64,000 bases of DNA, taken from the NCBI RefSeq assembly GCF_029867415.1, contig NC_081184.1:108113692-108177691 (forward strand), in the 5' to 3' direction. The DNA is from Vicia villosa. Lineage: Eukaryota > Streptophyta > Magnoliopsida > Fabales > Fabaceae. The translations under genes were made by a program, and so were the position numbers. The notes under the pieces were generated by a model. It searched no databases. It saw only the letters and a program-made list of their open reading frames with translations, and was not told the origin of the DNA. Shown in pieces: positions 46,682-59,779 of this stretch. Each line of letters begins with the position of its first letter. Within the stretch, counting starts at the first letter, position 1.

Positions 46682-47220
46682 TAGGGGTGGCAAAACGGGC
46701 CGCCCGCCCAGCCCGCCGCCCGCCCTTATGCCCGCCAAAAAACGAGCGGGGCGGGCATGCCCGCCAAGTAAAATGGGCATAAAAGTCATGCCCGCCCCGC
46801 CAAGATGGCGGGTTGGCGGGCGGCGGGCTTACCCGCCTATTTTTATTTATATTTTTTTAATAGATTAATAGGTTTTTTTTACCTTTTAATTAAAATTTTC
46901 ACTTATTTTTTAAAATAATTTTTTATAAAAGCAACTTTTTAACAAATTTACTTAAAAAAATATTGCATATATTTATAAATAAATGTATAAAATAAACCAT
47001 CAAGAATTAAAATTACTAGAATTAACTAAAAAAAGAGTGAATTTTGGAGGAGAGGCGGGTTTTGGCGGGCGGCGGGCTTTGGCGGGGCGGGTATGGCGGG
47101 CGGCGGGTTTTTGCGGGGCGAGTTTTGGCGAGCGGCGGGCCTAAAATCCCAACCCAACCCGCCATTTTTTGACGGGTGGCGGGCTGGCCCGGCGGGCCAT
47201 GGCCCGTTTTGCCACCCCTA
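46682..47220. mobile_element. hAT-type MITE, GC-rich, exact 8-bp target duplication
   Basis: GTCATAAC stands on both sides (46674-46681 and 47221-47228). The ends are perfect inverted repeats starting TAGGGGTGGCAAAACGGGCC. The outer 140 bases at each side are packed with CCCGCC/GGCGGG words, while the centre is AT-rich. It is 539 bp long with no coding capacity; GC-rich open frames there are artefacts. The 8-bp duplication and TAGGGGTG terminus place it in the hAT superfamily. Confidence 0.95.
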
Positions 47221-47228
47221 GTCATAAC

Positions 47229-48149
47229 TGACATGGTGGGAGAAACTAGTGTCAATTTATCATCCACGGGAGGAACCAGTGTCAATCTATCATCCACTTG
47301 ATCCACCTACAAGGTTGATCTCGGTAATCATAGGCATGTATGGCTCTTTAGTAGCCGGGTTTGCACGTGGTGAAGAACTTGGTTTATTTCAAAGCTCATG
47401 TATGATATTACCTATTTTATCAAAGTTTTAGCACGAGAATTATGACCCAATATAATTTCTTGAAATTGACAACTGATTTTGGGGCCTTGAAGGATTCCTA
47501 TTATTGTTGCAATTGAAGTTCTTATTCACAAGGAATTTTTTATTCTTAAATGGTTTGAGACAATGTACACCTTATCTTTATGGTCTAAATTTCTTACTTC
47601 TTCCTCACTACGAAGTGTGTTACCAGACTTTCAAGAGAGATTTCTTTGGTTTTGTGCCTAAGGAGGTTCTTGAAGATTTTCCAAGTAGAAGGAATTATGT
47701 CTATGATAACAACCACTTGGAATTGCTCATTTAAATACATAACTTCAATGATGATCTCGTGAGCAAACTTATGGTTCTCATGGGATAAGCCTCTACTGGC
47801 CAGTCATCTGTCATTTGGTACTTAAGGATTCTAGCTCTCAACATACTTCTTAGATCATGTTTCCTCAGTGTCGTACATCTTGTTTAGTGTTTTCCTAAAT
47901 TCTTTTGCAATTTTAAAGATTTTGTAATTATTTACAGTGATTTCTGGTAAAACAACCGCTAGTCTTCCAAATTGAATATTTTGGTAATTTGCAGGATCGA
48001 CTAGATTGATCCTAGGACATGTGTCTAAGTTTTATTATACATATGATTGAATTTGTGTTCTGATTCTACTTCGCTTGACAAAGATATTGAATTAAAGTTT
48101 CTCTAAATGTTATGACTATTTGAGAATGTGAATAAAAGTAACTTCGACT
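47229..48149. other. Unassigned, one unexplained ORF
   Basis: A + strand frame at 47504-47734 ends DFFGFVPKEVLEDFPSRRNY and does not look random, but I cannot name its family. A 29-bp phrase GGAACCAGTGTCAATCTATC has a near copy 35 bases upstream (about 47238-47295). No element ends were found. Confidence 0.35.
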
Positions 48150-48760
48150 GCAAAACTCTAAATGATTAAAATAAAGGTTCAAATTGAAAGTTTAAAGGAA
48201 AGTGAGAGACATATAAAATGATTCTAAAAACTAAAGACTTCGACTTAAAAATAAAGGAAATCGAAAGGTACATAAAGAACTTGTATTGATAAAGTAAAAA
48301 TAACTTTGAAAGATAATGATGGTGTTCCTTATATGTACATTCTCAGCAAAACTCTTTTCTCTATGTTGGTACTTTGAGTGTATTTGAGTGATTTTTATAT
48401 AAAGTGAACACCCTGAATCCTAACAATAAGACTCCTATTTATACTAATTCGACTCTGACGGTCTTCCTATAGAAACATGCCACGTTTGATGTCTGCATGA
48501 TCCTTTTAAATAATAAACTTCCACGCGTCTTCGACAGATGACTTGGTCGATTTTGAATTCAAATCCTCTCTGCTTGCAAGCGCCAAGTCTTCGACGTCTT
48601 TCTGACAAAACTTCAAATTCAAATTCGCCAATGAAAAACTTTATTTGAAATCTTCTATTCCTAAAACAACTTGGGCCATTGTTCGACTTCATTCAAATGA
48701 AGCCCAAAACCACGTAACAATGTTTTCCTCTTCGACCCAGCTACTATCGAAATTGCCAAT
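48150..48760. repeat. LTR-like debris with TCTTCGAC words
   Basis: The word TTCGAC recurs at about 48223, 48440, 48528, 48595, 48681 and 48736, in an otherwise LTR-like stretch with a TATATAAAG-like promoter phrase (48395). Ends were not identified, so this stays a tentative LTR. Confidence 0.35.
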
Positions 48761-48779
48761 TAACAGTATTAGTCATATG

Positions 48780-48990
48780 AGTCATCTACTAAATGTTTTA
48801 AAAACCAGACCAGACATAAAATTGGTGAGGGAACCAGGTCACTGGTTCATTAGATGAACCACTAGGACACTGGTCGAACCGAATTACTAAACTGGATTAA
48901 ACTGAATAATTTGGTTGAATAAACAGTCTTTATAACAAAACTATATATTTATTAAATCGGTCGAACCGGATGACTCGGTCTCTAAAAAAT
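48780..48990. repeat. AACCGG/ACTGGTTC-rich repeat
   Basis: Clusters of ACTGGTTCA, GGTCGAACCG and AACCGGATGACTCGGTC are typical of a common plant MITE family with CCGGTT words. Borders could not be fixed. Confidence 0.4.
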
Positions 48991-50667
<1,677 letters not shown>

Positions 50668-50837
50668 GACGTGTCCTATGAGAATGTCATTTTTATGTGA
50701 GAACATGAAAATGAATCTGAACAATTAGATTTTAAAATAAATGGTGGAGATTATGTGTCATTCTTTTCTTTCTCTCTCATCTATCATTTTAAATAATGGA
50801 GGAAAGTGAAACAAAAGAATGACACATAATCTCTACA

Positions 50838-51118
50838 ATGGTAGACGAGACCCGCCCCGCAAAAACCCGTGAAAAAACGGGGCGGGTGGACATATTTAAG
50901 AATGCGAGTCAAAAACCTTGCCCCGCCCCACAAAAAAGTGAGGGCGGAGAAGGTCCGCAGACATTGAACTTTTTAGGCATAAAAATAGGAAAATCGTATG
51001 AAAAAACTCATGCCCGCTAAAAAAAACGGGGCGGGGAAGGCACATTAAAGACAACGGGTCTAAAACCTTATTCTGCCCCGCGAAAAAGTGCGGGCAAAAC
51101 GGACTTTCCCCTTACCAC
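50838..51118. mobile_element. Fragment of a GC-rich hAT-like repeat
   Basis: GACCCGCCCCGCAAAAACCC, ACGGGGCGGG (twice), CCCCGCCCCAC and GCGGGCAAAACGGAC repeat the CCCGCC vocabulary, and it ends CTTACCACCCTTA, close to the hAT inverse terminus CCACCCCTA. The left end is missing. It is related to the drifted copy at 25780-26150. Confidence 0.6.

Positions 51119-51120
<2 letters not shown>

Positions 51121-51213
<93 letters not shown>
51121..51213. repeat. Compound (TA)n(GA)n microsatellite
   Basis: A TA run of about 65 bases passes directly into a GA run of about 28 bases. Confidence 0.98.
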
Positions 51214-51720
51214 CAAATATCAATCATTGGATTCATCAAGAGAGAGAATGTTAAGAATTTAATGTGGCTATTTTTTTTTTAAGCGGCCAAAACAATAACA
51301 TTAAATAGCAGCATAAGTAGTGCAGTAAATTCTGATACAAGCAATCTGCAACAAATGCAGTAAATAATAAATTACAAAACAATACAGCCTACATAATCTT
51401 TGAAACGAATTAGTCGAGCATACCAATTAACAGAACCTACAGACCATCCACAACACTGCCGAATTACCAGGACGTAATGTGGCTATTAATTTCTCTCTCT
51501 TGATGAATCCAATGGTTGATATTTCTTTCTCTCATCTCTCATTATAAAATGCTCTCACTTGATATGCTCCTTTTATATAGGGAGCATATCAAGTGAGAGC
51601 CTTTTAAAATGAGAGATGAGAGAAATAAATATCAACCATTGAATTCATCAAGAAAGAGAAGGTTAATGCATTAATGTGGCTATTAATTTCTCATAAATCC
51701 AATAGTTAATATTTATTCCT
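51214..51720. mobile_element. Two adjacent palindromic MITEs, the first with an insertion
   Basis: Copy 1 (51214-51578 without its insertion) has inverted arms (ATCAATCATTGGATTCATCA with its inverse) around TAATGTGGCTATTAAT and ends CTCTCACTTGATATGCTCC. Copy 2 starts with the inverse GGAGCATATCAAGTGAGAG at 51588 and runs in the same order past another TAATGTGGCTATTAAT, but its second arm is cut short near 51720. Between them lies a 75-90 base near-perfect hairpin. Copy 1 has lost its outer left end to the microsatellite. Confidence 0.75.
51273..51474 (-). mobile_element. Poly-A retroposon (SINE or truncated LINE) inside a MITE
   Basis: TAATGTGGCTATT flanks both sides (51260-51272 and 51475-51487), an exact 13-bp target duplication. 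A T run on the + strand at the left end is the poly-A tail of a minus-strand insertion, preceded on the element strand by TTTGGCCGCTT. It is about 200 bp with no ORF. Variable-length duplication plus poly-A marks target-primed reverse transcription. I cannot separate a SINE from a 5'-truncated LINE without a database. Confidence 0.8.
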
Positions 51721-51731
51721 ATATAACCTTA

Positions 51732-51760
51732 CTAGTATGTATACCCGTGCGAGGCACGGG
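51732..51760 (-). mobile_element. Helitron-like 3' terminus
   Basis: On the minus strand CCCGTGCCTCGCACGGG (a hairpin with 7-bp arms) is followed by TATACATA and CTAG, with T next outside. Hairpin, short spacer, CTRR and a flanking T are the hallmarks of a Helitron 3' end. The element would extend to the right, through AT-rich sequence, but no TC 5' end was identified. Confidence 0.45.
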
Positions 51761-52594
51761 ACAAAAGGGGAAATGGACGTTTAGGGTTCTAAAAAATTTT
51801 ATTATTATTTTTTTAAAAGAAAATAAATTATCAAATTCAAAGTTATTATGGTTTATTTATTAACAAAATTAAATTAAATGAATAACAAATAAAAAAATAA
51901 AATAAAAACTATCCTACAAAAATGGAAGGAAGGCCCATTTCTTCAATTTTTTTTAAAAAAATTTTTTAACTAAATTTTTAAAATTTTATTTAATAAAAAC
52001 AACACATTTATATCAAAATATTTATATCGTGTTAGGATTTAAATTTTTAAAAGGGGAAAGCAGCACCCCATTCCTTCAAGTCTTTAAAATTTTCTATATA
52101 TTATTTTAAAATATAAATATCATATATAAAAATAATTAAAAAATAAAACATTTATATCGTGTTAGGGTTAATATATTATTTTTATTTTCTTTACAAAAAA
52201 ATATCATAACATATGTGTGCGCGCATATAAATACTCGTGTGATACGCAGACTTTTGTTTTTAAAATGTAAATGAGAAAAAGAAAATTGTTTTGCCAAAGT
52301 AATCAATTATTTTAAAATAAAACTAAAATTGTTTTACATCGATAATTTTACATATATATTATCTTAACAAAATTTATATCTTAAATTTAAAATAATTTCC
52401 AAAATTGAAATATTAGATGCATAAATAATTAAAAAACACATTTTTCTTGAGTTTGGATTAATACATTACTTTTACTTTTATTTTGTTTAATTGAACGAAA
52501 AACGTAATAACTCGTATGCGCATGAATTTTGGTATGGTTACCGTGCGTTTACACGGTACTTTTCTATAACCCGTGTGTTTTTAAAAAGGGTCAT
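51761..52594. other. AT-rich, possible Helitron body
   Basis: Repeated phrases ATATCGTGTTAGG (about 52026 and 52157) and isolated CGTGTG words occur. No coding region is visible. Confidence 0.35.
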
Positions 52595-52766
52595 GCTAAC
52601 TTGTGCCCTTAGGGTACATGTTAAAGATACTATAATTAAAAAAAAGTTAGATATAATTAAATGCAATAAAGTCATATTTAAAGTTTTGATACATTGAATG
52701 CACGCGTTCCAAGAAAAAATTTCTATAAATATCTCATTAACTTGTGCCATTGGAGCACATGTTAGC
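52595..52766. mobile_element. Small MITE with GCTAACTTGTGC ends
   Basis: It begins GCTAACTTGTGCCCTTAGGG and ends TGGAGCACATGTTAGC, inverted repeats of about 30 bp that themselves are small palindromes. 172 bp long. No clear target duplication. A third copy of the terminal palindrome stands alone at 53479-53511. Confidence 0.65.
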
Positions 52767-53478
52767 TTTTCCCTTTTAAAAATAATTAGCTCGTGTCTAT
52801 AAACTTTTTAAATCTAAAAATATTTTAATTTATAGTATATTTGTGTCTAGTACATAAATATTATTTTTATTTAAGTCATTTTTATAAATTTTAATTTTAA
52901 ATTTATTTTTTGTGATGTAGTGAATTGTTGATAAAAAAAGCCACGATAAAAAATATAAATATAATTTAAGAAAGATATATTTTTCTTAATTTTGAAGCTA
53001 GGGACAATTTAAAAAAAAATAAATATGCAATTAAATTCTAAAAAAGGAATTTTTTTCTCAAGAAACAAAAATAAACACAATCAAATAGTTGTGAAATAAC
53101 GTGCGCATTATTGAATAAAAATCAATGATAATTACTATTGACATTTATAAGTATCATAAAATATTAATATGCAATGTATATTTCATAATTAATATGATTC
53201 TCCCAAGTAATTATTAATTATAAAGCATAATCAAAATCAAGAAATTCTAGTCAACATTCTAGAAACAAACTATATTTAAGACATTTAGATATTTTAGTAC
53301 ATAAATAAAAAATTTCAATAGTGATAAAAGTTTTAATTATTTGAATATTTGATATCATCTTTATTTTTTTGAGTAATTGAAGTAAGAATATTTTGAAACT
53401 TGGGTATTGATTTTATGAAAATATTAAATTAATTTCTTTAGTGTATTTTTCAAAATAAATTTTTTAAAAGTAGGCTTT

Positions 53479-53511
53479 ATTAACTTGTGTCATTGGAGCA
53501 CAAGTTAGCAT
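53479..53511. repeat. Isolated MITE end palindrome
   Basis: TTAACTTGTGTCATTGGAGC followed by ACAAGTTAGCA is the same terminal palindrome as in the MITE at 52595-52766, without a partner. Confidence 0.65.
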
Positions 53512-54146
53512 TATCCTATTTTATTTGGTGTAGTTACAAACACATCACAATCAATATTTGATACTAATTTTTGTATAAGATACTAAAATAGTCAGGAACA
53601 TAAGTCATATTTTTAGTATTTTATTATTTTTATTATTTTGTATTTTGGATAATAACCTAAATTAAAATTTAACTAAATTTAGCACAACTAAAAGAGTGTA
53701 TGTAGGAATAAGACATGTGAGGTATGCGTAGCATTGGAATGGGTCCAAGAAGACGTGAAAAATAAACTCTAATTATTAAATAAATTAATTATCTGGAAAT
53801 AATAATAGTATTGTATAAGAAAACAAAAAAAAAAAAACAAAAAAAGATGGCTACAATAAGAGGAGGCGCTGCATTTTTGTAGTTGTCCATAAGAATCAAT
53901 CAAAAAAGTTAACCAAACAGCATAACACATCGCAATGACAAAATAATAAAATAAATAAAATTAAAGAAACAAACCAAACAGTCTATTATTTCTCTCTCAT
54001 CGTTCCATTCTTCTTCTTACGATAAAAACTTCTCTTCTTTATAAAAAAACTCATAGAAATACAATGTTCTCAAACAACTAAACCAATCAATAAAACAAAA
54101 AATTAATGAACAAAAACGGTTACATATTGAAAGTACAACCAAACGC
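53512..54146. other. Non-coding, no gene seen
   Basis: AT-rich sequence with an A run near 53825. No ORF or terminus was recognised. Confidence 0.4.
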
Positions 54147-54384
54147 TTAGAGGCAGGTAAGTCCGCGAGTGGCATCGGAGAGATCACGGTGGTCTGAGGC
54201 TGCAGTGCGGTGACCGCGGCAAATGTGAGTGGTTCTGATGGCATGTTGCGCAAAATCGAAGGTGGTGTTGACGTCGGTGCGGATCTGGGCTAAGCACGGT
54301 GGCTTCGTGTTGCCAGCGCGGTGGTTCGGCACAGACGCAGTCCATAGCTCTTTCTGTTCTCCTTCCATGTTCAATCCGTTTCAT
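54147..54384 (-). pseudogene. GC-rich gene-like fragment, unknown
   Basis: A 230-base block far richer in GC than its surroundings is open in two minus-strand frames. One reads ELWTASVPNHRAGNTKPPCL, CLAQIRTDVNTTFDFAQHAI and TAASDHRDLSDATRGL to a stop at 54147. I do not recognise the product. The GC content and codon-like composition suggest a captured or degraded exon of a host gene. The frame of the true product is not certain. Confidence 0.35.
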
Positions 54385-54775
54385 TTTCTCTGTTTCCTAC
54401 AGGTTTATATTATGAATGATGATATATGCTGTGGTATGATTTGATGATACATGAACCTAAAGCATTTAAGAAGAAGACAACAACATATATCACGTTTAGA
54501 GAAAAAGTTTGGAAAGATGAAACTCATTGTGATATTGGAGGCAAGGGTATAAGGTTTATATAATGAACTTTGAGAATACAAAAGGTCATATGAATGTGGG
54601 CAAAATTCAACAACTAACGGATATTATAATGATTCAAACGTTGGTTCATGTGAGATTGAAAAATCAAAAGGCATAGATGCTGGTTGGAAAAAAAAATGAC
54701 CCTAATAATTGCTTAAAATTTAATTAATAACAAAAAAAATTGAACCGTTTTTTGTTTGTTTCCAAAGCCCAATTT

Positions 54776-54776
54776 A

Positions 54777-54825
<49 letters not shown>
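54776..54825. repeat. (ATT)n microsatellite
   Basis: About 16 ATT units in a row. Confidence 0.97.
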
Positions 54826-54827
<2 letters not shown>

Positions 54828-54836
54828 ATATTATTA

Positions 54837-57190
54837 ATAAAAAATGTAGTTAGAAATTAATTAATTAATTAATTAAATATTTAAAAGATAATTATAGAAA
54901 GTTTTCTATTAATAGCAAATGTAAAAATAGTAAGGACTCTAAAAATGTGACAATTGGCAAACTTGCCAAAATACTCATCTTGCTTTTTTATATTGTATGA
55001 TTCCGCTACCAATAAATGCAACAATTAATTCATTTATTTTTTGACCAGGCACAAGAAGGACTTTGTGTGTTTAATACAAGTCATAACGAAAGTAGTGTTC
55101 TGTCAAACAAAAAAAACGAAAGTAGTGTTAGAAATAGAAAGAATAATAATACACTTATCTACGCTATCCACTAGCACTATTTTCATATGTATATTTTGTA
55201 CAATTGTACTTTTGTTTTTCATGAAAATCGTAATCTCATTAAATCCACAGCAAAGGAGACTTAAGATAAGCATCTGATTAGTACTAATGCATACTAATTC
55301 AAAAAATTCAAAATAAATAATGTATTTACCGGAATTCTACAAATATATTATCTATACCATGTTGTATTTGTATCTATACCATGTTGTATTTGAAAAATTA
55401 ATTTTATGTAATTCTTCTAAATGTTTAATTAATGTATACTCTATCATATATTCTATCATATATGAAAGTAAGGTTAACCTTTAAGGCAAGTCTTGCCCCT
55501 GTTGTTTATCATAGTTAACTTAAATTCCATTTTACAAAAGAAAAAAAAGTTTACTAAAATTAAAAGCCACGTATATAAGCACTTAATATCCAACTGTAAG
55601 TTGTCTGTTGGGCCATATCTTATCTATTAATTAATTATATATCAAAACTGGTAGCTAGTTGGACATGTTAGTACCAACTTGCACCTCTTTACAAGATATG
55701 TATTATGAAATTCAATAGCTGTTTTTATGGAGTGTTATTAGATTTTTTTGAAAAAAGTAGCAGCTGTTTTTTTATTAATATTAAAAAAAACTAAAATATT
55801 TTTTTATAAATTCGTTTGTTATTGAATTTTCAAAAATTCAGGATGCCATGTAGGGAGTATTTGATTTTTTTTTAATCTAGTAAGTTAATTTTTGTAATTT
55901 AAAAAACACAAAAAATAATATTATGGATTTTTAAAAAAAACTAGTATGGTGATTTATTAAGCTGTCAAAATTTTAAAAAAATCTAAATTATGAAAAAAGT
56001 TAAAATTGAAATTTTACAAATTGCAAAATTGTAAGGGCAACCCCATAAGTTAAACAAACTGAAGGTATTGTCCAATAATTCTAGGGCCTCTAATTCTATA
56101 GTTGTCTTATCGACTGGTTCAAAAGCTATTGGGCCTGTTTCCTTTTAATTTAGGAGGAATCTAAATGTCACCTCCAAGTTCATCTTAACACCCCCACACA
56201 AGTAAAATAATATGATTAAAATATCCTTTTAATAAAATAAAAAATTGGTATTGATATTATTTTTTATTTTTTAATTGTTTGATTTTTGTTAGCTACAGAA
56301 TTTGCTACAGATAAATTTCTGCAAGAAATATATTGCCTACGGATTTTTCAGCAATTTAACGAGCCGGCACCGAATTTTATGCAATTTTATTGTTATTTTT
56401 TAAATATATGATAATATATGTATCGGTGTCAACATTTTTAAATTGATATTAAGTCTTTATTATATTTTTCTAATTGTTTGAATTTTTACCTACAAAATTA
56501 GGTGTAGAATTTAGAATGTTTTTTGGAAAAAAATATGTTATATGTGTTTTTTTTCTACGAATTTCAGAATATATGCATTTTTTCGTAAGAATTTGAGAAA
56601 TAAAAAAGGATATTTTTAGTATTATTATACGGCGTGTCAGATACAAGTTGATTTATCACATAAGTTCCTCTTAATTTTATTCTTTAATAAAATGCCTTCT
56701 AATACATAGTGGTTTTTATAAATTTATTTTCTTCAACTTTTTATATAAAACAATTACTTTCTAAATGATTCAAAATGGTTCAAAAAATTGTCTGAAGTTT
56801 CGCTCAAATACAACTTTCAGTTAGAAATATAGAAATCCAAGTTGTAATGTTAAAACTTTTTATACCTATATTTTTCATAACTATAAGAAATGTGTGGCAA
56901 ACTCAAAAAGTTTGGTGAAAGCTTAGCTCCAACGATATCTAAACAAACAAGAGTAGTTGTTCATTTAAATTTAGAGTGAAATTGTGGAATGATGATATTG
57001 AATTTTCGATTAAAGTGATGTGTTGACTTTACCATACGATATATATCCACCTTTTCTAAGAGTAAAGAAAGAGAAGAGAGATTTATATCTGATATCAAGG
57101 TACCACCTAGTGTTTGATATCGTAAAGCATTCCTCCATCATAAATGTAGATCTTAACTTTAGGTACCCAAATTATTTTGGATCCTCCAAT
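54837..57190. other. Non-coding, no gene seen
   Basis: More than 2 kb of AT-rich sequence. A short duplication (CTATACCATGTTGTATTTG twice at about 55352-55391) is the only repeat noted. At 56300-56400 phrases such as GCTACAGAATTTGCTACAGA suggest old repeats. Confidence 0.4.
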
Positions 57191-57564
57191 GTTAGTGTTC
57201 TGGACTGGGCCGGCACCTGGCCCAATTGGACTAAGGCTCAAATCTCTTTCAGCCCATGGGACATTCCTCCTCAGCAGGTGGCCATAAGCACGTCAGCCAG
57301 ACTAAATGCCCGTCAGCCTTGCGTGAGCACGCGGCTTTCAGCCAGTCGACTCCACTAACCCTTAGTCGGGCAGGATAGAACCCGAGCAACGCCATCTGTC
57401 CGACCCCGGGCAGGCGCTCCCTGCGAGCACCTTCGTCCATTCCTTCAGCCGAGGACCCCTCTCGTAGGGTTCCTTCACTCTCGATCCTCCAGATTAAGCG
57501 GAGTCCACGCGCTCCCTAAAAGACCGCATCTCCCCCTTTAACTTTGGAGTGGTTGACCCATGAT

Positions 57565-57585
57565 GGAGACCACGTGCTGGTCTCC
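57565..57585. promoter_or_regulatory. Palindrome with G-box core in the LTR
   Basis: GGAGACCA and TGGTCTCC face each other over CGTGC, so the centre contains CACGTG, the G-box bound by bHLH and bZIP factors. It is about 93 bases upstream of the TATA box. Confidence 0.55.
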
Positions 57586-57677
57586 ACTCTCCACTACACA
57601 CGTAGGATCCTGGCAGTCTCCAAATTGGGCTTGGGTGTCCAGTCCAATAGCGAGATTTTGGCCCAGCACTGGGGGGC

Positions 57678-57684
57678 TATAAAT
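57678..57684 (+). promoter_or_regulatory. TATA box of the solo LTR
   Basis: TATAAAT in GGGGGGCTATAAATATCC, with a CT-rich stretch following, fits an LTR promoter on the + strand. Confidence 0.65.
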
Positions 57685-57889
57685 ATCCTCTTTCACTAGA
57701 GGGTCGGGTAACATAATTCATTCTTTCCTTACCTTGTACTTGCACTCGAATTGCTCTCTTTTCTCACTTTGGCATCGGAGTACCTTGCAGGTACACCCCC
57801 CAGTTCACTGAAGATTCAATCCATTGCAGGCCTCGAAGATCCATCTGATCAGGTACGATCAGTTAGTGTGATAAATATTTTTACTAAAT

Positions 57890-59470
57890 TTTTTCTGAAG
57901 ATCATAATTACATAAACATGATGAAGCGAACGTGTTTCTCATTTTGAGATCATGGTATTCTTTATAAAAATGCAAAGGAGGATAATCATGTTTACTTTCA
58001 TGACTTTTCTTAATAAAATATAATATAACAACATAACCAATTTTATTACAATAATTGCATTTGATAATTTTGCATTTAAAAGTTTGATGAACATAGCATA
58101 TGTTAGTGAAGTTTTTATTGTTATTCTTAGGTTCATAATCTAAATCATATTTACTAAATGCTCTTTGATTTTCTCGAAGAAGATTCAAATTGTATCTTCA
58201 TTAATTAAACTTATCAAAAATGATGCTCTTTGATTTCCTAAAAGAAGATTCAAACTGTCTCGTCATTTATTAAACTTAACAAAAATATTTTACACATCAT
58301 CAATTTTATTTTTCAAAACATCGAATCGATCACCCTTCATAGGTTCAACTAAAACATCATGAGAAAATGAAGGACTTTGAATTAAAATGCTTTGTCGCTC
58401 TTGAAGACTTTTTATTTCCTCCAAGAGGTTTTTATTTTTTATTTCAAAGGAATAAATATTAGTTTTAGAGGTAGAGACAAAATGTTTTAACTTACTTGAT
58501 TCTTTATTTAATTTCTTACATATGTAAAATAAATCATAAGTGAAATTTGAAATTACCTCATCTTGTACAAGTATGCTATGAGACATATGTTTACTTCTTC
58601 CTTAAATGAGGATTCTACGTCATTATCATCCTAGGCAATGCAGGATTTCTTGGCTTTTTTATAGGTTTTTTGAACTTTCTTTGATGCTAATTTTGATTCC
58701 TTTTATGGTTATGTTTTTTTGGATAATTTGGTTTTATGTGCCCTTTCTTTCCACCTTGATACCAAGTAGGAATGAATGAAGATAGTTCTTTGTTTTTGTT
58801 TTGATCATCTTGTTGCTTTCCATGCTTCATAAATCTCTTGAAGTTTCGAACAAGTAACGTCGTGTTTTCATCAGAGTTAAAAAAAATTTCTTCACCAACC
58901 TTAAGGGATAGACTTTTTTACTTCTTGTCTCCTTCTTCATCATCTGCTAACCTTTTTAGCTCCACCTCGTGTTCCTGCAATTCACCAAATTAAGTAGCCA
59001 AATCCATGGAGGATAAGTCCCTAGATTCAGAAATTACAATGACTTTAGATTGCAAACTATAGTTTAAGCATCTAAGAACTTTTAGAACTAAATCCTCATT
59101 TTGAAATACTTTCCCTAGAGTTCTCATATGATTTATAATGTGAATGGATAATTTTTGCATATCATAAATGTTTTCTCCAGGTTTCATTCTAAAGAGTTCG
59201 TACTCATGGATTAATGTGTTCATCCTAGCCCTTTTATATATGGCGTTCCTTCATTGGTAACTTAAAAGGTGTCTCGTATTTATTTTGTTGTATCGCAATG
59301 AGAGACACGCAAAAACTCACTAAGACAAAGAGCAATAATGATGATAGTTTTAGCTTTCAAAGAGCGTTGCACTTTTTCTTTTTCTTCTTTGATCCAATCA
59401 TCTGTATATTTGTTTAACACTACCCTATTAACTTGATGTGTATGAATAAGGACCACTTTCACAGCTTTTC
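57890..59470 (-). pseudogene. Decayed copia-type gag (UBN2) remnant
   Basis: On the minus strand, from the right: HQVNRVVLNKYTDDWIKEEK, CLSEFLRVSHCDT (59.3-59.46 kb), then LIHEYELFRMKPGENIYDMQ and VLKVLRCLNYSLQSKVIVIS, ISESRDLSSMDLAT (59.0-59.2 kb), the hallmark block of UBN2 gag. Further left are a coil-like part (KTNIYSFEIKNKNLLEEIKS, 58.4 kb) and a CNYCNKIGYV zinc-knuckle relic (58.05 kb). Stops separate all parts. LTRs belonging to it were not identified. Confidence 0.75.
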
Positions 59471-59779
59471 AAATATTATAATTCACCCCCTTTACGAAGA
59501 TTCTCATATTCTATTTCCACAAAGCATACCCTTATCTGTTAAAGGATGAGTTATTAGTTAGTTTATAATACGATATGACCCAAAACCTAACTAAAAAGGG
59601 TCATATCTTATATATACTTAATTATATGAATGATTCATCCCCAAAACATGGAACTCAACCAATCTGAGATATTATTATAGCTTAATGGTAGAAGCGCAAA
59701 TCGTGTGTTTACGAAAAAACTCTTATAACAAATTATGGCATTTACAATAAGTTGTTATGGTTTGATTGTCAAATTATAT

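Larger units (their letters stand above)
57196..57861 (+). mobile_element. Solo LTR, Tat-like Ty3/gypsy
   Basis: GTTAG flanks both sides (57191-57195 and 57862-57866), an exact 5-bp target duplication. The segment starts TGTTCTGGACTGGGCC and ends GTACGATCA (TG...CA). It is 666 bp and far richer in GC than its surroundings. A TATA box with downstream TTGTACTTGCACTCG, and the phrase GGCATCGGAGTACCTTGCAG near the end, resemble LTRs of Tat/Ogre-type elements. Orientation is set by the TATA box. The insertion lies next to an older gag remnant. Confidence 0.87.

Noticed and set aside
46653..47306. Proline/arginine-rich GC frames
   Set aside because: They are the CCCGCC words of the hAT MITE.
59660..59720. 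tRNA-like phrase AGCTTAATGGTAGAAGCGC
   Set aside because: It has the D-arm look of a tRNA, but no cloverleaf partner arms or TTCGA loop follow.
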